64,000 nt of DNA, from assembly GCF_001945365.1 (NCBI RefSeq), contig NZ_MSTQ01000005.1, positions 248,001-312,000 on the forward strand. Direction: 5' to 3'. This DNA comes from Pseudomonas reinekei. Its GTDB lineage: Bacteria; Pseudomonadota; Gammaproteobacteria; Pseudomonadales; Pseudomonadaceae. Each line of letters opens with the position of its first letter. Within the stretch, counting starts at the first letter, position 1. Of this stretch, positions 53,409 through 59,798 are shown in pieces. The translations under genes and the position numbers were made by a program. The notes beneath the pieces were generated by a model. That model worked only from the letters and a program-made list of their open reading frames with translations. It did no database searches and had not been told where the DNA came from.

Positions 53409-54638
53409 ATGAGCAAGACTTCTCTCGATAAGAGCAAGATCAAGTTCCTTCTTCTCGAAGGCGTCCACCAATCGGCTGTCGACGTCCTCAAGGCGGCGGG
53501 CTACACCAGCATCGAGTACCTCACAGGGTCTCTGCCGGAAGCCCAGCTCAAGGAAAAGATCGCTGATGCTCACTTCATCGGCATTCGCTCCCGCACGCAG
53601 CTGACCGAAGAGATCTTCGATCACGCGAAGAAGCTCGTGGCGGTTGGGTGTTTCTGCATCGGCACCAACCAGGTCGACCTGGACGCGGCTCGCGAGCGCG
53701 GCATCGCCGTGTTCAACGCCCCGTACTCCAACACCCGTTCCGTAGCGGAGCTGGTCCTGGCCGAAGCGATCCTGTTGCTGCGCGGTATCCCTGAGAAGAA
53801 CGCTTCCTGCCACCGTGGCGGCTGGATCAAGAGCGCGGCCAACTCCTTCGAAATCCGTGGCAAGAAGCTGGGCATCGTCGGCTACGGCTCGATCGGTACT
53901 CAACTGTCGGTCCTGGCCGAAGGCCTGGGGATGCAGGTGTACTTCTACGACACCATCACCAAGCTGCCTTTGGGTAACGCCACTCAGGTAGGCAATCTAC
54001 ACGAGCTGCTGGCGATGTCCGACATCGTTTCGCTGCACGTACCGGAAACCGCCGCCACCCAGTGGATGATGGGCGAGAAGGAAATCCGTGCCATCAAGAA
54101 AGGCGGCATCCTGATCAACGCCGCCCGTGGCACCGTGGTCGAGCTGGACCACCTGGCTGCCGCCATCAAGGACAAGCACCTGATCGGCGCGGCCATCGAC
54201 GTATTCCCGGTGGAGCCACGCTCCAACGACGAAGAGTTCGAAAGCCCGCTGCGTGGCCTGGACAACGTGATCCTGACCCCGCACATCGGTGGTTCCACTG
54301 CTGAAGCCCAGGCCAACATCGGTCTGGAAGTGGCAGAAAAACTGGTCAAGTACAGCGACAACGGTACTTCGGTATCGTCCGTGAACTTCCCGGAAGTGGC
54401 CCTGCCGGCTCACCCTGGCAAGCACCGCCTGCTGCACATCCACGAGAACATTCCGGGCGTGCTCAGCGAGATCAACAAGGTCTTCGCCGAAAACGGCATC
54501 AACATCTCCGGTCAGTTCCTGCAGACCAACGAGAAGGTTGGCTACGTGGTCATCGACGTCGACGCCGAGTACTCGGACCTGGCGCAAGAGAAGCTGCAAC
54601 ACGTCAACGGCACCATCCGTAGCCGCGTGCTGTTCTAA
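53409..54638 (+). CDS. serA: SerA, D-3-phosphoglycerate dehydrogenase
   Basis: SerA oxidises 3-phosphoglycerate with NAD+ as the first step of serine synthesis. The 409-residue protein has the NAD motif GIVGYGSIGTQLSVLAE, the catalytic Arg/Glu/His set (NAARGTVV, ILTPHIGGSTAEAQ) and a C-terminal ACT domain (GVLSEINKVFAENGINISGQ). The length is that of the E. coli type with one ACT domain. The start at ATG 53409 is preceded by TTTACGCAG; a longer frame upstream lacks family similarity. A terminator follows. Confidence 0.98.
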   Translation: MSKTSLDKSKIKFLLLEGVHQSAVDVLKAAGYTSIEYLTGSLPEAQLKEKIADAHFIGIRSRTQLTEEIFDHAKKLVAVGCFCIGTNQVDLDAARERGIAVFNAPYSNTRSVAELVLAEAILLLRGIPEKNASCHRGGWIKSAANSFEIRGKKLGIVGYGSIGTQLSVLAEGLGMQVYFYDTITKLPLGNATQVGNLHELLAMSDIVSLHVPETAATQWMMGEKEIRAIKKGGILINAARGTVVELDHLAAAIKDKHLIGAAIDVFPVEPRSNDEEFESPLRGLDNVILTPHIGGSTAEAQANIGLEVAEKLVKYSDNGTSVSSVNFPEVALPAHPGKHRLLHIHENIPGVLSEINKVFAENGINISGQFLQTNEKVGYVVIDVDAEYSDLAQEKLQHVNGTIRSRVLF

Positions 54639-54654
54639 AAGCGACTTGAGCGAC

Positions 54655-54687
54655 AAAAAAGGGAGCCCCTCGGGGCTCCCTTTTTTT
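54655..54687. terminator. Bidirectional rho-independent terminator
   Basis: GGGAGCCCC (54661-54669) pairs with GGGGCTCCC (54672-54680) around TC, with six A before and seven T after. It can end serA on the plus strand and the convergent DUF4399 gene on the minus strand; the DUF4399 stop is inside the T-tract. Confidence 0.95.
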
Positions 54688-55111
54688 ATTTGACGTTGAC
54701 GGTGATTTTCTCGGAGACGATCGGTGGATCGAACGGCATGTGGCCGCTGTCGCCGAGCATCAGTTGCAACGTGTGCTCGCCCGGCGTCAGTGTCACTTCA
54801 GCCTGGGTCTGTGCCTTGCCAAAATGCACGTGGTTGGCATCGGTCGGAATCGGCTGGTTGGCAACCGGCAGCTTGTCGACGTCAATCAGCAAATGGTGGT
54901 GGCCGGTGTTCTTGGTCACATCACCGGCGGGTGCCAGCGCAATATTCTTGACCGCGAACTTGACGACGAACGTCTTCGGGACCGTGGCGCCGTCCGCAGG
55001 AGAAACAATGGACACTTCAGCGCCCATGGGTGCCGGTGTAGCCGCACTGGCCATTACCGAAACGCCCATCAGCAGGCCAGCAAAAGCAGCGCGCAACATA
55101 AAGGTTTTCAT
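54686..55111 (-). CDS. DUF4399 periplasmic protein
   Basis: The 141-residue secreted protein has a signal peptide (residues 1-23, cleaved near ASA). One small beta-rich domain follows, with the His cluster NTGHHHLLIDV and a later ANHVHFGKAQ, which could bind a metal. TPGEHTLQLMLGD is the family's end motif. DUF4399 has no assigned function; the histidines make copper binding a fair guess. It is convergent with serA. Confidence 0.87.
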   Translation of the reverse strand: MKTFMLRAAFAGLLMGVSVMASAATPAPMGAEVSIVSPADGATVPKTFVVKFAVKNIALAPAGDVTKNTGHHHLLIDVDKLPVANQPIPTDANHVHFGKAQTQAEVTLTPGEHTLQLMLGDSGHMPFDPPIVSEKITVNVK

Positions 55112-55246
55112 TCTCTTCTCCAGTTTTTCCGTAAAATCCGCGTGACCATGACAACTTCATGGTCAATCGTTGTCGAAGGCACTCGACAACCATAGCAAAG
55201 CGAGCCTGAATCAAGGGGCCGCTATAAAAAATTCAAAGGAGTGACC

Positions 55247-55831
55247 ATGCGCCTTCTGCCTGGCCTGATCTGCCTGCTACCCCTTTTGAGCCCATTGGCT
55301 CATGCCGAACTGATTGATGACGTGAACGACCGCGGTGAATTACGCATCGCCGTTGAGGCTAATACACCCCCCTTCAATTTCAAGGAGGGCGACAAACTCA
55401 CGGGATTCGAAGTCGAGTTGGGTCAAATGCTCGCCCAGGAACTGGATGTGCGACCCGACTTTGTCGTCACCGACGCCAGCGATCTGCTCAATGGCGTGGA
55501 AAGCGGTAAATACGACGTCGCCATCAATCACATTACACAGACCCCGGCGCTGACGGATCGTTTCGACTTCAGCGAGCCTTACATCAAGACCAATGCGCAA
55601 GTGATCGCGCAGAAAGATGAGCCGCAATCCATTTTGCTGGTGCAGTCGCTGACAGAAGAAAAGCCCAAGGCCAACCCGGCCGTTGACCTGGCGATTCCGT
55701 TTCAGAAGGGTAATCCGGCGTTTCATGCCAGCCTGGAAAATGCGCTGCAACGGATCAAGACCGATGGCCGAATGGAAAAGCTGGTGGAGAAATGGTTTGG
55801 CGCGGAGTCCGGGGCGATGCCCAAACCCTGA
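55247..55831 (+). CDS. Shortened amino-acid-type periplasmic binding protein (SBP_bac_3)
   Basis: The protein has a signal peptide (residues 1-21, cleaved after AHA), then the first lobe of a polar amino-acid binding protein (GELRIAVEANTPPFNFK, LTGFEVELGQMLAQEL, YDVAINHITQTPALTDRFDF). It is only 194 residues against about 250 for the family: after the SEPYIKT motif about 60 residues of lobe two are missing, but the final helix region LQRIKTDGRMEKLVEKWFG is kept. ATG 55247 is preferred over GTG 55241 because AAAGGAG lies five bases upstream. No permease or ATPase gene is next to it. Confidence 0.83.
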   Translation: MRLLPGLICLLPLLSPLAHAELIDDVNDRGELRIAVEANTPPFNFKEGDKLTGFEVELGQMLAQELDVRPDFVVTDASDLLNGVESGKYDVAINHITQTPALTDRFDFSEPYIKTNAQVIAQKDEPQSILLVQSLTEEKPKANPAVDLAIPFQKGNPAFHASLENALQRIKTDGRMEKLVEKWFGAESGAMPKP

Positions 55832-55847
55832 AGTCATGGGATAACCC

Positions 55848-55935
55848 TGTGTGCGAGCTTGCTCGCGATTGCAGTCTGTCAGTTGAAACCATTGCTGACT
55901 GAAGCACCGCTATCGCGAGCAAGCCCGCTCCTACA
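55848..55935. repeat. REPIN (inverted REP pair, diverged)
   Basis: TGTGTGCGAGCTTGCTCGCG plus A at 55848-55868 faces TATCGCGAGCAAGCCCGCTC plus CTACA at 55911-55935. It lies between the binding-protein gene and the convergent DUF523 gene. Confidence 0.8.
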
Positions 55936-55951
55936 GTGGTTGTGTGCGAGA

Positions 55952-56437
55952 TCAGTTGAGTGCCGCCAGCGCCTGCGCCGCTTGCGCCAACTCCAGCTCA
56001 CTGAACACCAACACCCCATGACGCTTGAGCAGCGCCGCCGTCACACCTTCACCACGGACTTTCACACCACTGAACGTGCCGTCATAGGTCAGCAGATTGC
56101 CGCATGACGGGCTGTTGGCTTTGAGCACGGCTATGCGGATGCCGTGTTTTTGTACCAGTTCCAGCGCCTGATAGGCCCCGGACAGGAACTGCGCGCTGAC
56201 GTCCTCACCCTCGGTGGTGATCACCGAAGTACGCCCTTCAAGCACTTCACTGCCCTGCCCACCCGGAATCTCCGCAGCCGCCCGTGGCGTCGGCAGCCCT
56301 CCAGCGACTTCCGGGCACAACGGCACCACCCGCCCCTCATCGAGCCATTGTTGAAGCTGATCGAACGGCCCGCTGGCGCCGCCGTCGTAGCGAACGCGGT
56401 GCCCCAGCAGACAGCGGCTTACCAATATCTTCTGCAT
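55952..56437 (-). CDS. DUF523 family protein
   Basis: This 161-residue protein fits DUF523: ILVSRCLLGHRVRYDGG at the start, PLCPEVAGGLPTPR and LKANSPSCGNLLTYDGTFSG. Conserved cysteines (about 9, 41 and 111) suggest a metal or iron-sulfur centre. Relatives are sometimes fused to a DUF1722 domain and linked to DNA-damage or thiouracil functions, but the role is not settled. It starts two bases after the stop of the 2OG oxygenase gene and is clearly cotranscribed. Confidence 0.88.
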   Translation of the reverse strand: MQKILVSRCLLGHRVRYDGGASGPFDQLQQWLDEGRVVPLCPEVAGGLPTPRAAAEIPGGQGSEVLEGRTSVITTEGEDVSAQFLSGAYQALELVQKHGIRIAVLKANSPSCGNLLTYDGTFSGVKVRGEGVTAALLKRHGVLVFSELELAQAAQALAALN

Positions 56438-56439
56438 GA

Positions 56440-57072
56440 TCAGAATGGCTCATTGCCCCGACGCCGGAACCAGCCGGTCAACGACAGGCGCTCCCGGGTC
56501 GCCGGCAGGACTTCATGGGGGACTTCACCCGACAGGAACACCACAAGGCAGCCACCGACGGGTACCACATCGTATTGCGCGCTGTCGTCCAGGTACATGC
56601 GCAACTGGCCGCCATGCTCAGGCAACCACGCGTCATTGAGATAGACCACCGCCGATACCATGCGCCGATCGTCATCGCGAAAACGGTCGACGTGCCTCAG
56701 GTAAAACGCGCCGGGCGGGTACAGTGCGAAATGGCTTTCGAAGTCTTCGAGCCCCAGAAACAGACCGCGATTCATCGCCTCGCGCAGGCTGTCCATCAAC
56801 CCCAGGTAACTGTCGCACGCCTCGGCCTGGCCGGGCTCGATCCATTGGATGTGATCGCCGCGAATGCCCTCGCGGACCTCCGATGTCAGCCCACGCCCTA
56901 CCGCCGCCGGGGCCAGCTCACCCTCGGCCGCACGTTTACGGCACTCGGCCGCCAGTGCTCGGGTCAGATCCAGAGGCAGGAAAATATTCTGCTGCGACCA
57001 GCCATTAACAGCCAGGTCGTCGACGATACGTAACAGCAGCGGGTGATCAGAAGGTATTTGCATGGCGCGCAT
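56440..57072 (-). CDS. 2-oxoglutarate/Fe(II)-dependent oxygenase (PKHD/prolyl hydroxylase type)
   Basis: This 210-residue double-stranded beta-helix oxygenase has the iron ligands in LRHVDRF (HxD) and VPHEV, and the 2-oxoglutarate arginine in PATRERLSLTGWF. The substrate may be a protein proline or an amino acid. The start at 57072 has AGGA five bases upstream; a second ATG nine bases further in is possible. It is first in a two-gene operon with DUF523 and divergent from the DUF2059 gene. Confidence 0.87.
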   Translation of the reverse strand: MRAMQIPSDHPLLLRIVDDLAVNGWSQQNIFLPLDLTRALAAECRKRAAEGELAPAAVGRGLTSEVREGIRGDHIQWIEPGQAEACDSYLGLMDSLREAMNRGLFLGLEDFESHFALYPPGAFYLRHVDRFRDDDRRMVSAVVYLNDAWLPEHGGQLRMYLDDSAQYDVVPVGGCLVVFLSGEVPHEVLPATRERLSLTGWFRRRGNEPF

Positions 57073-57180
57073 AGTATTCCTGCGCCTGAAAATCCGACAG
57101 AGCCACGCAGCGGGTTGATACGAATTCTCGACAAGTCCTGATGCCACACGGAGAATAGTCGCCTGCCGACAGGAGTCCCT

Positions 57181-57933
57181 ATGCGCCGTTTGCTTTTCTC
57201 ACTGCTGATGTTCTGCGTATTGCCCGCCTGGGCAGACGGCCACGACCAGTTGTACAAGGTCGCCGGCTGGCCAGAACAACGCGCGCATTTCAACGACGCC
57301 CTTTCGGCCGCGCAAAAACGCTACGAAAGCAGCCTGCCACCGGCGGTGTTCCAGGCACTGGTCAACAACAGCAATCAACGTTTCTCCCCCAACGCCGTGG
57401 ACCAGCGTGCCGAAGCGCAGCTGCGCAAAAACCTCGCCGATCCGAAACCGGCCCTGGTGTTCTTTCAATCGCCGCTGGGCAAGAAAATCGTCGCCGCCGA
57501 ATTACTCGCCACCCGCCGTGACCAGTTGGCAAAAAATGCCAAGGGTTTGCCGAAGATGCAGGCCAGCGACAGCCGCCTGCTGATCATCGGTCATCTGGCC
57601 CAGGCCCTGCCCGCCCGCGAGGCCGGTGCCGAGGTCAGCCTCGCGATTGCCGGTGTCGCCGCCGACAGCCTGAGTTCGATGATCCCCGGCCTGCTCGGTG
57701 CCGGTCAGGCGCAAGGCATGTTGAACGGGCAACGTCAGCGCTTGATGGACCAGATCGGCAGCGACCTGAACAACACGCTGCTGTATGTCTATCGCGACCT
57801 GTCGGATGAAGAGTTGGAAGAGTTCGCCACATTTGCCGAGTCGGCGGAGGGCAAGGCGTATTACCAGGCGGCGCTGGCGGCCATCAAGGCGGGGTTGGCG
57901 GTGGGGCAGAGTTCTTCGAATCTGGCTCAGTGA
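57181..57933 (+). CDS. DUF2059 secreted protein
   Basis: The 250-residue protein has a signal peptide (residues 1-18, cleaved after AWA) and a helical body. The C-terminal section LSDEELEEFATFAESAEGKA with following YYQAALAAI is the DUF2059 motif (a repeated helix pair). AGGAG lies six bases before the ATG. It is predicted to be periplasmic. The function is unknown. Confidence 0.87.
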   Translation: MRRLLFSLLMFCVLPAWADGHDQLYKVAGWPEQRAHFNDALSAAQKRYESSLPPAVFQALVNNSNQRFSPNAVDQRAEAQLRKNLADPKPALVFFQSPLGKKIVAAELLATRRDQLAKNAKGLPKMQASDSRLLIIGHLAQALPAREAGAEVSLAIAGVAADSLSSMIPGLLGAGQAQGMLNGQRQRLMDQIGSDLNNTLLYVYRDLSDEELEEFATFAESAEGKAYYQAALAAIKAGLAVGQSSSNLAQ

Positions 57934-57955
57934 AATTTGATGCCTGCATGATCGC

Positions 57956-58047
57956 CATCGCGGGCGAGCCCGCTTCCATAGGTTTTGGGTTAGTTGCAGA
58001 TTTGTGAGCTCACACAGCCCAATGTGGGAGCGGGCTTGCCCGCGATG
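57956..58047. repeat. REPIN (inverted REP pair)
   Basis: CATCGCGGGCGAGCCCGCTT plus CCATA at 57956-57980 faces the inverse unit at 58023-58047. It separates two convergent genes (DUF2059 and the alpha/beta hydrolase). Confidence 0.88.
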
Positions 58048-58059
58048 GGGCCGCAAGCG

Positions 58060-59010
58060 TCACTGGGGATTCCTGCCCTTGATCCGCTTGCTCAGAAACC
58101 CGAAATACTCCTCGCGCAACACCTGCGCCTCATTCGCCAGATGATGCCGCGCCTGCGGCAACATCAACACCTGTGGCCGGTCGAACTTCGCACGCAACAC
58201 CTCGAGGTTGTGCGGCCAATCCACCGTCATGTCGGCCTGCCCTTGCACAATCAATGGCCGGCGGGGGCTGCCCGGCGCTGCTTCGATGCGTTTGATCCAC
58301 TGCGCCAGTGCCCCGACCCAGGCTGTGGGCAGTCGAAGCGGTTGCAAAGGATCGGCCTGCAGGAACGCTAGAAAATCCGCATCGTTGGAGTTCTCGCTGA
58401 AACGCCGCGCAATCGCTTTGACGAACGGCCGGAGCAGGTAATAGCTGAAATGCGACCAGCCCCAGGCCCGCGGTCGCACCAGCGGCGCCAGGAGAATCAC
58501 CTGGCCCTGCGCCGGACTGTTCGCCCCGTCATTCAACACATGATCGATCACGATCGCCCCGCCGGTACTCTGCCCGCACAAGTGCCAGGGTTGCGGCAAA
58601 TCAAGGGAATGCGCTTCGGCAAACAGCCCTTGCAAGGTGTCCTGGTACTCGGCGAAATCCTTGATACTCGCCCGCTCGCCACTGGACAGCCCGTGGCCTG
58701 GAAGGTCGCAGGCAATCACCGCGAAACCCTGGTCCAGCGCCCACTCGATCACATGCCGATAGAGCCCGGTGTGATCATAAAAACCGTGAAAGACAAACAA
58801 GGTCGCTTTCGCCCGCTCCGGCCACCAGACCTGGCTGACCACCTCATAACCATCGACTTGAAAACGCCCCAGCCCGCTGCGCACGTTACGCGCGGAAAAA
58901 TCCAGTCCGTAAAAACGCTGATACGCCTGCGCCTGCGCTGACAACGGCTGACCCTCGGCCAGTGGCCGCAGGCTGGCACGCAGATCGTTGGGGTCAAAGG
59001 TGGCGGGCAT
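58060..59010 (-). CDS. Alpha/beta hydrolase, monoacylglycerol-lipase-like
   Basis: This 316-residue alpha/beta hydrolase has the oxyanion motif LFVFHGFYDHTGLY, the lid-proximal DLPGHGLSSGER and the nucleophile elbow LCGQSTGGAI. The acid and histidine fall in QGQADMTVDW and ARHHLANE. The sequence resembles lysophospholipases or monoacylglycerol lipases. The start at ATG 59010 has GGAA upstream; a GTG four codons earlier is possible. It is divergent from the thioredoxin-like gene. There is no signal peptide, so it is cytoplasmic. Confidence 0.88.
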   Translation of the reverse strand: MPATFDPNDLRASLRPLAEGQPLSAQAQAYQRFYGLDFSARNVRSGLGRFQVDGYEVVSQVWWPERAKATLFVFHGFYDHTGLYRHVIEWALDQGFAVIACDLPGHGLSSGERASIKDFAEYQDTLQGLFAEAHSLDLPQPWHLCGQSTGGAIVIDHVLNDGANSPAQGQVILLAPLVRPRAWGWSHFSYYLLRPFVKAIARRFSENSNDADFLAFLQADPLQPLRLPTAWVGALAQWIKRIEAAPGSPRRPLIVQGQADMTVDWPHNLEVLRAKFDRPQVLMLPQARHHLANEAQVLREEYFGFLSKRIKGRNPQ

Positions 59011-59106
59011 GAACGATTCCACTGCACAAAACGGACTTTATGGACCTGCGATATTCATCTGTCGCGGCAAGCATGGCAAGCTAGCCGACCTTCGAGGATT
59101 GAACCG

Positions 59107-59688
59107 ATGCGCTCGCCCCTTCGCGCCACCCTGTTTGTCAGCCTGCTCGCCCTGCTGTGTGCCGGAGTGCTGTGGGCGGCATACGACTGGTTTCAGGGAC
59201 GCTACCTGCGCGCATTCAGCGAACATACGGCTTTGTTCTCCGGTGACCCGCTGCGCCTGCCCGACGTGCTTGCCGGACCGGGCGCCATCCGTCTCGTGCA
59301 CTTCTGGGATCCGGCCTGCCCGTGCAACGTCGGCAATCAACAACACCTCAGCGAACTGGTCGAGCAGTACGGGCCAAAAGGTGTCGAGTTCTATGCGGTG
59401 CAAAAAGCCGGCAGCCACGGCCAGTTGCCGAGCACCCTGAGCCACCTCAAAACCCTCACGGTCCTGCCCGGCTCCGAACAAATCCCCGCCAGCCCCGCCG
59501 TGGCGATCTGGGACCGCAGCGGCAAACTGGCGTACTTCGGCCCCTACAGCGAAGGCCTGACCTGCAACTCCAGCAACAGCTTTATCGAACCCATTCTGCA
59601 AGCGCTGGACGAAGGCCGCGCAGTGAGTGCCACGCACACACTGGCCGTGGGGTGTTACTGCCCGTGGCCTGCCGATACGACCAAGTAG
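59107..59688 (+). CDS. Membrane-anchored thioredoxin-like protein (DUF6436 type)
   Basis: This 193-residue protein has an N-terminal membrane segment (residues 6-26, LRATLFVSLLALLCAGVLWAA), then a thioredoxin-like fold. The active-site place holds HFWDPACPCN, a CxC-type arrangement instead of CxxC. Additional cysteines lie in GLTCNSS and GCYCPWP at the end. The fold is recognised from SPAVAIWDRSGKLAYFGPYS, with the cis-proline-type SP. The family (DUF6436) lacks an assigned function; a periplasmic redox role is inferred. Confidence 0.83.
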   Translation: MRSPLRATLFVSLLALLCAGVLWAAYDWFQGRYLRAFSEHTALFSGDPLRLPDVLAGPGAIRLVHFWDPACPCNVGNQQHLSELVEQYGPKGVEFYAVQKAGSHGQLPSTLSHLKTLTVLPGSEQIPASPAVAIWDRSGKLAYFGPYSEGLTCNSSNSFIEPILQALDEGRAVSATHTLAVGCYCPWPADTTK

Positions 59689-59798
59689 CGACAAACGCCG
59701 CAATACGAATCCCTCCTACGGGCGATGCTTGTTCGCGGTGAGCCGTGTTAAACAATGGCATCAGGGATCTGCTGCCACCATAACAACAAGGAGTCACC

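Noticed and set aside
56440..57072. PhnY, the missing partner of the PhnZ-like protein
   Set aside because: The oxygenase is of the short prolyl-hydroxylase type, lies 26 kb away in an operon with DUF523, and lacks PhyH-like features expected of PhnY.
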